DNA of 64,000 bases from Nocardioides sp. W7 (GCF_022919075.1 NZ_CP095078.1:3844001-3908000), one strand, 5' to 3'. Counted from the stretch's first letter, positions 18,583 to 27,642 are shown. Numbers and translations: made by a program. Notes: generated from the sequence alone by a model not told the origin.

Positions 18583-19719
18583 GTGCCGCTCCTCACCTTG
18601 GGGGTGGTCGGCACCTCCGCGAAGGAGAACGAGCACCGGCTCCCCCTGCACCCCGCGCATCTTGCTCAACTCGACCCCGAGCTCCGGGCGCAGATCACCA
18701 TCGAGTCGGGCTACGGCACCCGCTTCGGGTACGACGACGCCGAGCTCGCGACCCTGGTCGCCGGGGTCGTGCCGCGGGCGGACCTGCTCGCCACCGCCGA
18801 CGTGGTGCTGCTGCCCAAGCCCCAGCTCGCCGACGTCGAGGCGCTGAGCCCCGGTCAGGTCCTGTGGGGCTGGCCGCACTGCGTCCAGGACACGGCCCTG
18901 ACCCAGGCCGCCATCGACCGTCGACTGACGCTGATCGCCTTCGAGTCGATGAACCACTGGACCCGAGACGGCGGCGTCGGCCTGCACGTCTTCCACAAGA
19001 ACAACGAGCTGGCGGGCTACTGCTCGGTCCTGCAGGCGATGGAGCTCGCGGGCATCACCGGCGACTACGGCCGCAGGCTCACCGCGGTCGTCATCGGGTT
19101 CGGTGCGACCGCCCGGGGCGCGGTCACCGCGCTCAACGCCCACGGGGTGCACGAGGTCGCCGTGCTGACGACCCGCGGCGTGGCCGCGGTCGGCTCCCCG
19201 ATCCACTCGGTCCGGATCCGGCACCTGGACCCCGCCCCGGACGGCACCATCGACGTGATCACCGAGCGCGGCCGGGAGCCGCTCCCGGCGTACCTCGCCG
19301 AGAACGACATCGTCGTCAACTGCACCCTCCAGGACCCGCTCCAGCCACTGACCTACCTGACCGAGGCCGACCTGCCGGCCTTCGCACGGGGCAGCGTCAT
19401 CGTCGACGTGTCGTGCGACGAGGCGATGGGCTTCAGCTGGGCCCGACCGACCAGCTTCGACGCGCCGACGTTCGAGGTGGGCGACCACGTCACCTACTAC
19501 GCCGTCGACCACAGCCCGTCGTACCTGTGGAGCTCCGCGACCTGGGACAACAGCCATGCCCTGCTGCCGTTCCTGCGCACGGTGCTGTCCGGTCCGTCGG
19601 CGTGGGACGAGGACGAGACGATCCGCCGGGCCATCGAGGTGCGCGACGGACATGTGGCCAACCCGGCGATCCTGGCCTTCCAGGGACGGGCGGAGGAGCA
19701 CCCGCACGTGCTGGTGTGA
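18583..19719 (+). CDS. N5-(carboxyethyl)ornithine synthase-like / alanine dehydrogenase family oxidoreductase
   Basis: 378 residues from GTG at 18583. The N-terminus (GTSAKENEHRLPLHPAHLAQL) matches the alanine dehydrogenase/transhydrogenase family with its E-x-R-x-P motif. A Rossmann segment (AVVIGFGATARGAVTALNAHG) lies near residue 165. The end, VTYYAVDHSPSYLWSSAT, resembles the Lactococcus N5-(carboxyethyl)ornithine synthase more than ordinary alanine dehydrogenase. The likely chemistry is NAD(P)H-dependent oxidation or reduction of an alpha-imino/keto acid; the substrate is unknown. It converges on the HIT gene with 3 bp between stops. Confidence 0.72.
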   Translation: MPLLTLGVVGTSAKENEHRLPLHPAHLAQLDPELRAQITIESGYGTRFGYDDAELATLVAGVVPRADLLATADVVLLPKPQLADVEALSPGQVLWGWPHCVQDTALTQAAIDRRLTLIAFESMNHWTRDGGVGLHVFHKNNELAGYCSVLQAMELAGITGDYGRRLTAVVIGFGATARGAVTALNAHGVHEVAVLTTRGVAAVGSPIHSVRIRHLDPAPDGTIDVITERGREPLPAYLAENDIVVNCTLQDPLQPLTYLTEADLPAFARGSVIVDVSCDEAMGFSWARPTSFDAPTFEVGDHVTYYAVDHSPSYLWSSATWDNSHALLPFLRTVLSGPSAWDEDETIRRAIEVRDGHVANPAILAFQGRAEEHPHVLV

Positions 19720-19722
19720 GGA

Positions 19723-20271
19723 TCAGCCGGGCCAGGCGTCGGCGAACAGCTGACGGGTCTCGCCGAGCAGCTCGGGGAGGGTCTTGGTGCGGCCGATGAT
19801 CGGCATGAAGTTCTGGTCACCGGGCCAGCGCGGTACGACGTGCTGGTGCAGGTGCGCGGCGATGCCCGCGCCGGCGATGTGACCCTGGTTCATGCCGATG
19901 TTGAACCCGCCGGCCCCGGACACCGCACGGACCACCCGCATCGCCGTCCGGGTGAGGTCGGCGATCTCGCCGGCCTCCTCGTCGGTGGTCTCCGTGTAGT
20001 CGGCGACGTGGCGGTAGGGGCAGACCATCAGGTGCCCGGGCGCGTAGGGGTAGAGGTTCAGCACCACGAACGCCAGCGCGCCGCGGTGCACGACCAGACC
20101 GTCCTCGTCGCTCAGCTTCGGGACCCGGCAGAACGGGCACTCCCCCGACGACGCATCGGTGGGCTTGTTCTCGCCGCGGATGTAGGCCATCCGATGCGGC
20201 GTCCACAGCCGGTCGAGCTCGTCTTGGTCACCGATGCCGTCCTGGTGCAGCGGCTCGTCGGGCTGACTCAT
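19723..20271 (-). CDS. HIT family hydrolase (Ap4A phosphorylase-like)
   Basis: 182 residues. CPFCRV (zinc-type Cys pair) lies near residue 45, followed by LVVHRGALAFVVLNLYPYAPGHLMV and the catalytic histidine triad HLHQHVVPRW near 140. This type is described as AP-4-A phosphorylase in mycobacteria, where it sits between thrS and pgsA. Here thrS has been pushed 5.3 kb upstream by an insertion. Confidence 0.9.
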   Translation of the reverse strand: MSQPDEPLHQDGIGDQDELDRLWTPHRMAYIRGENKPTDASSGECPFCRVPKLSDEDGLVVHRGALAFVVLNLYPYAPGHLMVCPYRHVADYTETTDEEAGEIADLTRTAMRVVRAVSGAGGFNIGMNQGHIAGAGIAAHLHQHVVPRWPGDQNFMPIIGRTKTLPELLGETRQLFADAWPG

Positions 20272-20321
20272 GGGACAACCCTAGGGGTCGGGCCGTCGGT
20301 GCTCGCGCCGGGTGACGTGTG

Positions 20322-20534
20322 TCAGGCGGCGCGACTGCGGCGCAGGAACCACATCGCGATCATCCACACGGTCGCGACCACGATCGCGTTGTCGACGTTG
20401 GACTTCAGCGCCGTCGTCAGGTCGTCCCCGAAGGCCACGTCCAGCAGGCTGACGAGCACGTAGAAGCACACCGCGAAGAGCGCCCCCGACATCAGCAGGA
20501 GCCCGAGGCTGGACGTGCTTCTGGTCCGACTCAT
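20322..20534 (-). CDS. Small two-helix membrane protein
   Basis: 70 residues from ATG at 20534. Two hydrophobic helices are visible: SLGLLLMSGALFAVCFYVLVS and VVATVWMIAMWFL, with an acidic loop between and an RRSR end. The frame opens further upstream, but MSRTRSTSS gives a natural cytoplasmic leader. The function is unknown. It may be co-transcribed with the HIT gene 50 bp downstream. Confidence 0.6.
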   Translation of the reverse strand: MSRTRSTSSLGLLLMSGALFAVCFYVLVSLLDVAFGDDLTTALKSNVDNAIVVATVWMIAMWFLRRSRAA

Positions 20535-20666
20535 GCGGCCCACCCTAGTCGGCGACCCGGACCCGATCGCAGTCTGGGCGCGCTCGGCCAACCGGACATT
20601 GCCCAGCCTCGGGGCGCGCCCGCAGCCCTGGGGCGCGTGGCCGTCAGGGCTGAGGCTTCGGGTCGG

Positions 20667-21950
20667 TCAGGTGAGCTCAGTGGTGCCGGTGTGGTCGCGT
20701 TTGAAGGCCAGACCGTTGGGCGATTGCCACGCGAAGGTGGTGTCGTCGAGCTTGTCGTAGCGCCACCTGGTGTGGGTCTTGGCCCGGTGATGTCGGCGGC
20801 AGAGCGGGGCGATGTTGCAGTCGCAGGTGGGTCCGCCGCGGGCGGCGGGGTCGATGTGGTCGCAGTCGCAACGCCGGGCCGGCTTGCGACACCACGGGAA
20901 CACACACGAGTGCTGCAGCAGCACCTGGCGTTCGCGGAGCCGGTCCGGGGTCTCGTAGGCATCGATGTGGACGTGCCCGGCCAGGTCGATGACCGGCTTG
21001 AGCACGACCTGGGTGTCGGAGTTCCCACACCACGTCTTGACCTGCTCGGCCGACACGAAGGACCGGGTCTCCTCGACCCGAGCCAGGTGCAGGTCGCTCC
21101 CGGCCCCGGCGAGCGCGGCTTCGGAGAGGTGCACGTGCAGGACCACCTGCCGCGGCCGCTTCCGCTGCCGGTCGTCGGGCTCCCCGGCGTTCAACTCCAA
21201 CGACAGCTGCCGACGGGCCAGGTCACCGACCGCGATCGAGCGGCGGATGTCGACCGGCACGTCCAGGCCGAGCTGGCCGAGCTCGCGGGCGCGGCGGGCG
21301 ACGGCGTCCTCCAGGTCGAGGGCGTCGGCCAGATCCAGGGTGCCGTGGACGTCGACGGTGCCGTCGAAGGAGACCTGCTGGGACTCGATGTCGAAGTGCC
21401 GCTTCTCGAACGCCGCCTCCCACCGAGCCTTCGCCTCAGCCGGGTCGTACGTCACCCGCGCCTCCTCGACCGTCCGGTCGAGCTGCGCGATCGAGACCTT
21501 GTGCGCCACCGGGGCCAGATGAGCGTCCACATAGGCCGCACCCTGCATGGGGAGGTCGGCGGTGGACTTCGCGATCCGCCGCGCCTTCCACACCGGCAGA
21601 TCCAACGCCTGGACCCGGCCGTAGATCCTCGGCAACCGGTGCGCCAGCTCGACCGCATCCCCGAGGTAGATCCGCCCAGCATCGGTCGACAGGCCCAGCG
21701 CGGCAGCGAACTCCAACACCGAGAACTCCGCCACCAACGGAGCACCCTCGCCGGCGATCGCGACCCGCTCCTGACTGCCCGGGACCAGGCTCGCCGCCTC
21801 ATCGAGAGACTCGGTCGAATGCATCGCCGCCCAGGCCACTGCGGACGCCAGCAGGTTCGCCGAGGCCTGGGCCTCGGCCTGCCGTTCGGAGCGCACGAAC
21901 GCGAGCAACGCGGATGCGTCGTCGCAGTCGTGAACCTCACCGTTGGCCAT
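20667..21950 (-). CDS. DUF222 / HNH endonuclease domain protein (13E12-repeat family)
   Basis: About 427 residues from ATG at 21950. The long N-terminal helical DUF222 region (to about residue 330) ends in an HNH nuclease: CRKPARRCDCDHIDPAARGG then NIAPLCRRHHRAKTH, with the metal-binding His and zinc-like Cys pairs intact. These genes are multicopy and often mobile-like in actinobacterial genomes; their biology is unknown. The upstream side carries a diverged copy of the adjacent 241-bp tandem repeat, so gene and repeat may have arrived or expanded together. Confidence 0.88.
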   Translation of the reverse strand: MANGEVHDCDDASALLAFVRSERQAEAQASANLLASAVAWAAMHSTESLDEAASLVPGSQERVAIAGEGAPLVAEFSVLEFAAALGLSTDAGRIYLGDAVELAHRLPRIYGRVQALDLPVWKARRIAKSTADLPMQGAAYVDAHLAPVAHKVSIAQLDRTVEEARVTYDPAEAKARWEAAFEKRHFDIESQQVSFDGTVDVHGTLDLADALDLEDAVARRARELGQLGLDVPVDIRRSIAVGDLARRQLSLELNAGEPDDRQRKRPRQVVLHVHLSEAALAGAGSDLHLARVEETRSFVSAEQVKTWCGNSDTQVVLKPVIDLAGHVHIDAYETPDRLRERQVLLQHSCVFPWCRKPARRCDCDHIDPAARGGPTCDCNIAPLCRRHHRAKTHTRWRYDKLDDTTFAWQSPNGLAFKRDHTGTTELT

Positions 21951-22035
21951 ACCAGTAATGTATTCGAGGCCACCGACAGTCCGGGTTGTTCCTTCACAGC
22001 GGTGACCACAACGGTCGACCCGAGCCAACAGTGAG

Positions 22036-22696
22036 CCGACCAGCAGCCGCGACCAGGTACGACGAGTGCCGCCCACGGCGACCTACTTAACTCACTGAGT
22101 CTTTGAATCGGCCTGGCGCCGAACGCAGACCACGACCCACCGCCGCAACCCACCGCCGTACTTCGACTCACCGGGTTTCGACACGGTCGCTAGCGCGACC
22201 TGCTCAACCACCGGGGGTCGGCCCCTGACCAGGGTTACAGCGGTGCCCACGACGGTCGACCCGACGTGACCGGGATCCGACCAGCAGCCGCGACCAGGTA
22301 CGACGAGTGCCGCCCACGGCGACCTACTTAACTCACTGAGTCTTTGAATCGGCCTGGCGCCGAACGCAGACCACGACCCACCGCCGCAACCCACCGCCGT
22401 ACTTCGACTCACCGGGTTTCGACACGGTCGCTAGCGCGACCTGCTCAACCACCGGGGGTCGGCCCCTGACCAGGGTTACAGCGGTGCCCACGACGGTCGA
22501 CCCGACGTGACCGGGATCCGACCAGCAGCCGCGACCAGGTACGACGAGTGCCGCCCACGGCGACCTACTTAACTCACTGAGTCTTTGAATCGGCCTGGCG
22601 CCGAACGCAGACCACGACCCACCGCCGCAACCCACCGCCGTACTTCGACTCACCGGGTTTCGACACGGTCGCTAGCGCGACCTGCTCAACCACCGG
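22036..22696. repeat. 241-bp tandem repeat, about 2.7 copies
   Basis: Copies start at 22036, 22277 and 22518; the third stops at 22696. The landmark CGACCTACTTAACTCAC recurs at 22079, 22320 and 22561, an exact 241-base period, and the copies appear identical. Each unit holds an imperfect palindrome between CACCGGGTTTCGACACGGTC and CGCGACCTGCTCAACCACC. A diverged partial copy continues leftwards to about 21998, at the start of the HNH gene. Short open frames repeat within it but are not genes. It lies between the HNH and YcaQ-like genes. Confidence 0.92.
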
Positions 22697-22704
22697 CAGC
22701 CGCG

Positions 22705-23808
22705 TCACGGGCGGAAGACCTCCAGTCCGAGCCAGGCCGCGAGGGACTCGATCTCGGCGTCGACCGCAGCTCGCACGTCCACGGGGAACGGCTCGTCCTC
22801 GTGGACGGCGTCGACGCGGAGCACGCCCTCCTCTCGCTCGGCGGTGGCGTCGAGCTTCCCGACGAGGCGGTCGCCGTACAGGATCGGGAGCGCCCAGTAG
22901 CCCCACCGACGCTTCGCAGCGGGCTTGAACATCTCCAGCTGGTAGTCGAACTCCAGGAGCTCGGTCGTACGACGGCGGTCGATCACCAGCCGGTCCAGCG
23001 GCGAGAGCAGGGCGCACCGCCCGGTGAATGGACGCCCCAGGTAGGCCGGATCGACCCGCCACTCCCCCTTCACCCCGGCCACCACCGCCGGTTCGCCGGC
23101 GGGACCGACGCCGTTCGGCTCGACCGGGTGGGCCGGCGCCTTCGCCCGGGCGATGCCGAGTGCGGCGAGCCGGCGCCGGTCGCGCTCGGCCAGCGCATCC
23201 GCCACGGAGGGGACCGGGTCGTCCGGGTAGATCCGCGAGGCGAGGTCCCAGCGCGGCTCCTTGCCCTCCCGTCCCGCGCGGGCGACCTCACCGAGCTCGA
23301 CCATGAAGGCGACGAGCATCTTGACGCTCCTGTGGTCGTTCCAGCCGCTGGAGCGCCACGGGACCTCGCAGGTGTCGGGCAGGTCGCGCAGGCGCAGCGG
23401 GCCGTCCTGGCGCAGCAGCTCCAGGAGGTCGCGGCGGCAGCCGTCGTTGGCGGCGACCCAGTCGCGGTTGCGCTCCTCCCAGTCCTTCAGCTCGCCCGTC
23501 CCCGGCCAGGCAGCCATCTCGGCCCGGAACAGCGCGAGGTCCGCGGCCGGTCGCGCCAGTCCGTGGTGGTCGATGAGCGTCAGGTCCTCCAGTGCCTCCT
23601 GCAGCTCGCCGGGGCGGTACGACGACCCGAGTCGACTCCACAGCACCAGGTCGGCACTCGGGACGATCGGGGCCGCCGGGTCCAGCTGCAGGAACGTCAG
23701 GTGGCACACCACGTCGGCCAGGGACGAGGGGCGGGGCACGTCCAGCAGCTGCGCCTGGACGGCGATCCGCCGGGCGTCCTGGCGGGACAGCTGGTGCACC
23801 TCGGTCAC
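22705..23808 (-). CDS. Winged-helix DNA glycosylase, YcaQ/AlkX-like (HTH_42)
   Basis: 367 residues. The N-terminus (SRQDARRIAVQAQLL) and LTFLQLDPAAPI show the QxD catalytic motif used by YcaQ/AlkX-type glycosylases, in contrast to QxQ in AZL/AlkZ enzymes. Later blocks are LLSPLDRLVIDRRRTTELLEFDYQ and GYWALPILYGDRLVGKLDA, both typical of this family. Characterised members unhook interstrand crosslinks and alkylated bases. The activity here is inferred. The stop lies 9 bp from the tandem repeat. Confidence 0.85.
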   Translation of the reverse strand: MTEVHQLSRQDARRIAVQAQLLDVPRPSSLADVVCHLTFLQLDPAAPIVPSADLVLWSRLGSSYRPGELQEALEDLTLIDHHGLARPAADLALFRAEMAAWPGTGELKDWEERNRDWVAANDGCRRDLLELLRQDGPLRLRDLPDTCEVPWRSSGWNDHRSVKMLVAFMVELGEVARAGREGKEPRWDLASRIYPDDPVPSVADALAERDRRRLAALGIARAKAPAHPVEPNGVGPAGEPAVVAGVKGEWRVDPAYLGRPFTGRCALLSPLDRLVIDRRRTTELLEFDYQLEMFKPAAKRRWGYWALPILYGDRLVGKLDATAEREEGVLRVDAVHEDEPFPVDVRAAVDAEIESLAAWLGLEVFRP

Positions 23809-23837
23809 GACAGGACCGTACGCGCGTCAGCCGGCGA

Positions 23838-24806
23838 TCAGTACTGGTGGAACCAGCGACCCAGGTCGGTCTCGATGCCGGGGCAGGTGACGTTCTGGTC
23901 GCGGCCGGCCTCGACCCACTGCCCGAGCACCGGGGCGCCGCCCTGGATCGACCAGTCGGGGCCGCAGCGATCGAGCGCCTCCGCGCGTGAGGTCTGGCCG
24001 GCCGCACGCCACTCGGGGAGGCCGAGGGCGAGGTCGCCGACGACCCGGGTCCACAGGTGCGGGGTGGAGTAGACGCCGACCTCGTAGTCGGCGTCGGCGT
24101 ACGCCCGGACCGCCCCCTCGACGACGGCGCCGTTGACGGCGGTGTCGCTCCCCCAGTCGAAGTCGGGCACCGGCTCGACGTCGACCCACACGATCGGCGA
24201 ACCGAGGCCGGCACGGCGCATCGTCGCGACGTTGGCCAGCCCCTGCTGGTAGCCGGTGTTGGCCAGCGCGCCGAGGTCTGTCGCGCCGTCGTACGGCCCG
24301 TCGGCGCCGTGCTCCTCGACCTGGGCCGCGGACGGCAGGCTCGCCACGGCGTACGCCGCCGCCATCAGGCCGCGCTCGCGGACCCAGTCGACCTGGTCGG
24401 CCAGGCAGGGATTCTCGGTGAAGCCGGGACCGTTGGTGAGGCCGAGGACGACGTACTCCGCCTCCGGCACCGGCATCGGCGAGCCCTGGGTAGGTCGCTC
24501 CGGGATGCCCATGCCCTTCGGGCACTGGGGCCAGCTGGCGTCGGCGCCCAGGACCGGCACGCCCGCCGGGCGGACGGGCGGGGCCGCGCTCGCCGGAGGC
24601 ATCACGGCGGCCCGCTGCTCGGCCAGCTCGGCGAGCGCCCGCACGCGTGAGGACGCCTCGTCCTGGCGCGAGGTCACGACGGACGTGGGTCGGGCCGGCG
24701 ACGGAGCCGCCTCGGGGCCCGATGACGAGTCGGAACTGCAACCCCCGAGCACAGCGACCGCTAGAAACAGTCCCGGGAGAGCGGCACGGCCTTCCCCAAT
24801 TCTCAT
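23838..24806 (-). CDS. Lipoprotein with GH25-like (glycosidase-fold) domain
   Basis: About 322 residues from ATG at 24806. A signal peptide (MRIGEGRAALPGLFLAVAVL) ends in a lipobox, LGGC, giving a lipidated Cys. A Pro/Ser/Ala linker is followed by a barrel-like domain: VLGADASWPQCPKGMG, EYVVLGLTNGPGFTENPCL, SPIVWVDVEPVPDFDWG and GVYSTPHLWTRVV. The spacing of an early Asp and a DVE motif recalls the GH25 muramidase fold, but catalytic competence is not certain. It is divergent from the methyltransferase gene, with 55 bp between starts. Confidence 0.7.
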   Translation of the reverse strand: MRIGEGRAALPGLFLAVAVLGGCSSDSSSGPEAAPSPARPTSVVTSRQDEASSRVRALAELAEQRAAVMPPASAAPPVRPAGVPVLGADASWPQCPKGMGIPERPTQGSPMPVPEAEYVVLGLTNGPGFTENPCLADQVDWVRERGLMAAAYAVASLPSAAQVEEHGADGPYDGATDLGALANTGYQQGLANVATMRRAGLGSPIVWVDVEPVPDFDWGSDTAVNGAVVEGAVRAYADADYEVGVYSTPHLWTRVVGDLALGLPEWRAAGQTSRAEALDRCGPDWSIQGGAPVLGQWVEAGRDQNVTCPGIETDLGRWFHQY

Positions 24807-24861
24807 GAACCCGACGTTATCCGCTCCACGAGGCGCGACGTGCGTGCTTAGCCTCCGACGC

Positions 24862-25440
24862 ATGCAGATCAGGGAACGCCTGCGCAACCTCGGCTACGAC
24901 ACGCTCCTACGCGTCGAGACGAAGGGGATCGTCCAGACCAACATCCCCGACGGCTGCCATGCCGCGTCCGCCGACTACGCGATCGTCAGTGCCGTGCTCG
25001 ACGACCTCGACCTGCGGCCCGACGACGTGCTGGTCGACATCGGGTGCGGCAAAGGCCGCGTGATCTGCCTCGCCGCTCGCCGGCGGCTGGCCCGGGTGAT
25101 CGGGATCGACCTCAGTCCCGAGATCGTGGCCGTCGCCGCCGAAAACGTACTGCGGCTGCGGGGCGCCCGCTCCCCCGTGGACGTCGTCGTCGCCGATGCC
25201 GTGACGTACGACTACTCGGACGTCACGTGCGCCTACCTGTTCAACCCGTTCGAGCACTTCGTGCTGGACCGGGTGCTGGCGAAGATCGAGGCAGACCGGG
25301 CCGGCGCGCCGTTCCGGTGCGCCTTCGTCAACCTCAGCGACGTCCAGCGCGAGACCTTCGAGCAGCACGACTGGCTCAGGCTCACCGAGGAGCGGGTCCT
25401 CGGTGGCCTGAGCGTCGCGAGGTACGAGGCGCGTACCTAG
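24862..25440 (+). CDS. SAM-dependent methyltransferase (class I)
   Basis: About 192 residues from ATG at 24862. Motif I DVLVDIGCGKGRVICLAA lies near residue 60, RVIGIDLSPEIV near 85, and a post-II motif CAYLFNPFEHFVLDRVL near 128. Substrate unknown. The N-terminal extension RERLRNLGYDTLLRVETKGI resembles those of bacterial small-molecule methyltransferases. The TAG stop is embedded in the left arm of the 166-bp inverted-repeat element that follows. Confidence 0.8.
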   Translation: MQIRERLRNLGYDTLLRVETKGIVQTNIPDGCHAASADYAIVSAVLDDLDLRPDDVLVDIGCGKGRVICLAARRRLARVIGIDLSPEIVAVAAENVLRLRGARSPVDVVVADAVTYDYSDVTCAYLFNPFEHFVLDRVLAKIEADRAGAPFRCAFVNLSDVQRETFEQHDWLRLTEERVLGGLSVARYEART

Positions 25441-25603
25441 TGCCGCGGGTCAGAAGTTCTTGTGCGCTTCGCGCACCCAGAGCACGCACCTCGCGGCGTT
25501 GCCGACGCTCGCGGGACGAACGGGTACGGCGTCGCGCCGGCGCCTGGCGAGCCACCCACTCTGAGCACGCCAACCGGTCAACAACCTCCGACCCGCGACA
25601 CTA
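25438..25603. repeat. 166-bp MITE-like element with 25-bp inverted ends
   Basis: The left arm, 25438-25462, and the right arm, 25579-25603, are inverted copies matching at about 21 of 25 positions; both start TAGTG and share CGCGGGTC. The arms contain the TAG stop codons of the two converging genes, the methyltransferase on the plus strand and thrS on the minus strand. The interior has a short GTGCGC-TTC-GCGCAC hairpin and no gene. It could be a miniature transposable element or a bidirectional terminator. Confidence 0.6.
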
Positions 25604-27586
25604 GACCTGCTCGCGCGAGGCCACCGCGTCGACGACCCGCTGGATCGCCTCGGCGAGGGGTACGCCGTTGTCCTGGCGTCCGTCGCGGTAGCGGAACGAC
25701 ACCGCGCCCGCCTCCACGTCGTCCGCGCCGGCGATCATCATGAACGGCACCTTCTGCAGCTGCGCGTTGCGGATCTTCTTCTGCATCCGGTCGTCGGAGT
25801 CGTCGACCTCGACCCGCAGCCCGGCCGCGCGCATCTGCTTCGCGACGTCGTGCAGGTAGTCGCTGAACGTGTCGGCGACCGGGATCGCCTGCACCTGGAC
25901 CGGGGCGAGCCACGGAGGGAACGCGCCGGCGTAGTGCTCGACGAGGACACCGAAGAACCGCTCCAGCGAGCCGAACTTCGCCGAGTGGATCATCACCGGC
26001 TGGTGCTTCGCGCCGTCGGCGCCGTTGTACTCGAGCTCGAAGCCCTTGGGCTGGTTGAAGTCGTACTGGATCGTCGACATCTGCCAGGTGCGGCCGATCG
26101 CGTCCTTGGCCTGGACCGAGATCTTGGGTCCGTAGAACGCCGCGCCACCCGGGTCGGCCACCAGCTCCAGGCCGGACGCGACCGCGACGTCCTCGAGCAC
26201 CTTGGTCGCGACCGCCCACTCCTCCTCGGAGCCGACGAACTTGTCGGGCTTCGAGTCGTCGCGGGTGGACAGCTCCAGGTAGAAGTCGTCGATGCCGAAG
26301 TCGCGCAGCAGCCCGAGCACGAACTCGAGTAGATGCTTGATCTCGCCGGGTGCCTGCTCCGCGGTGACGTAGGAGTGCGAGTCGTCCTGGGTCAGGCCGC
26401 GCACCCGGGTGAGGCCGTGGATGACGCCCGACTTCTCGTAGCGGTAGACCGAGCCGAACTCGAAGAGTCGCAGCGGCAGCTCACGGTAGGAGCGCCCGCG
26501 CGAGCGGTAGATCAGGTTGTGCATCGGGCAGTTCATCGGCTTGATCATGTAGTTCGAGCCCTCGAACTCCATGGGCGGGAACATGGTGTCCGCGTAGTAC
26601 GGCAGGTGCCCCGAGGTGTAGAAGAGCTGGTCCTTGGTGATGTGGGGTGTGCCGACGTACGAGAAGCCCTCCTCGATGTGGCGCTGGCGGACGTAGTCCT
26701 CCATGACCCGCTTGATCACGCCGCCCTTGGGGTGGAAGACCACCAGGCCGGAGCCGATCTCGTCGGGGAAGCTGAACAGGTCCAGCTCGCGGCCGAGCTT
26801 GCGGTGGTCGCGGCGCTCGGCCTCCTCGATGCGGTGCAGGTGCTCCTCGAGCGCCTCCTTGGACTCCCACGCGGTGCCGTAGATGCGCTGCAGCATCTTG
26901 TTCTTCTCGTCGCCGCGCCAGTACGCCGCGGCGCTGCGCATCAGCTTGAAGGCCGGGATCCGCTTGGTGGTGGGCAGGTGCGGGCCGCGGCACAGGTCGC
27001 TCCACGCGACGTCGCCGTTGCGTCGGACGTTGTCGTAGATGGTGAGCTCGCCGGCGCCGACCTCGACGCTCGCGCCCTCGGTGCTGTCGGCGCCCGCGCC
27101 CCCCTTGAGGCCGATCAGCTCGATCTTGTACGGCTCGTCCTGCAGCTCGGTGAGGGCGTCACCGTCGCTGGTGACCCGGCGCTCGAAGCGCTGGCCCTCC
27201 TTGACGATCTTGCGCATCGCGGTCTCGATCTTCGCGAGGTCCTCGGGCACGAACGGGGTCTCGACGTCGAAGTCGTAGTAGAAGCCGTCCTGGACCGGCG
27301 GACCGATGCCGAGCTTGGCCTCCGGGAACAGCTGCTGGACCGCCTGCGCCATCACGTGCGCGGTGGAGTGCCGCAGGATGTCGTGGCCGTCCTTGGAGTC
27401 GATCAGCACGCCCTCGACCACGTCGCCGTCGGCCAGGACGTACGACAGGTCCTTGAGCTCCCCGTTCACGCGGGCGGCGATGACGTTCGGCTCGTCGGCG
27501 AACAGCTCCCAGGCCTTGGTGCCCGTCGTGGTCGCCTTGTCCTCACGCGCGTCGGCGGTGACGAGGACGACCTTGATGTCGGACAC
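25601..27586 (-). CDS. thrS: Threonyl-tRNA synthetase
   Basis: About 661 residues from GTG at 27586, with AGGAG just upstream. It has a TGS domain (ELFADEPNVIAARVNGELKD), an editing domain (HSTAHVMAQAVQQLFPEAKL), a class II core (MKPMNCPMHNLIYR; TRVRGLTQDDSHSYV) and the C-terminal anticodon-binding domain (QMRAAGLRVEVDDSDDRM). The length is normal. Upstream sequence is short and shows no T-box-like leader. Confidence 0.96.
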   Translation of the reverse strand: MSDIKVVLVTADAREDKATTTGTKAWELFADEPNVIAARVNGELKDLSYVLADGDVVEGVLIDSKDGHDILRHSTAHVMAQAVQQLFPEAKLGIGPPVQDGFYYDFDVETPFVPEDLAKIETAMRKIVKEGQRFERRVTSDGDALTELQDEPYKIELIGLKGGAGADSTEGASVEVGAGELTIYDNVRRNGDVAWSDLCRGPHLPTTKRIPAFKLMRSAAAYWRGDEKNKMLQRIYGTAWESKEALEEHLHRIEEAERRDHRKLGRELDLFSFPDEIGSGLVVFHPKGGVIKRVMEDYVRQRHIEEGFSYVGTPHITKDQLFYTSGHLPYYADTMFPPMEFEGSNYMIKPMNCPMHNLIYRSRGRSYRELPLRLFEFGSVYRYEKSGVIHGLTRVRGLTQDDSHSYVTAEQAPGEIKHLLEFVLGLLRDFGIDDFYLELSTRDDSKPDKFVGSEEEWAVATKVLEDVAVASGLELVADPGGAAFYGPKISVQAKDAIGRTWQMSTIQYDFNQPKGFELEYNGADGAKHQPVMIHSAKFGSLERFFGVLVEHYAGAFPPWLAPVQVQAIPVADTFSDYLHDVAKQMRAAGLRVEVDDSDDRMQKKIRNAQLQKVPFMMIAGADDVEAGAVSFRYRDGRQDNGVPLAEAIQRVVDAVASREQV

Positions 27587-27613
27587 GGGAGCTCCTGGGG
27601 TAAGGCGGCGAAA

Positions 27614-27642
27614 CGGACCCGCCGATCGTATCGGTGGGTCCG
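27614..27642 (-). terminator. Hairpin, probable terminator of the F420-oxidoreductase-like gene
   Basis: A 13-bp stem (CGGACCCGCCGAT with its near-perfect complement) and a CGT loop. On the minus strand it is followed by GTTTCG. It lies between the stop at 27673 and the thrS start, so it would end the upstream message before thrS. Confidence 0.5.

Noticed and set aside
22092..22653. Two identical 106-codon frames
   Set aside because: They arise from the 241-bp tandem repeat and lack start sites or protein character.
22036..22696. CRISPR array
   Set aside because: The repeat unit is 241 bp with no spacer alternation; no cas genes are present.
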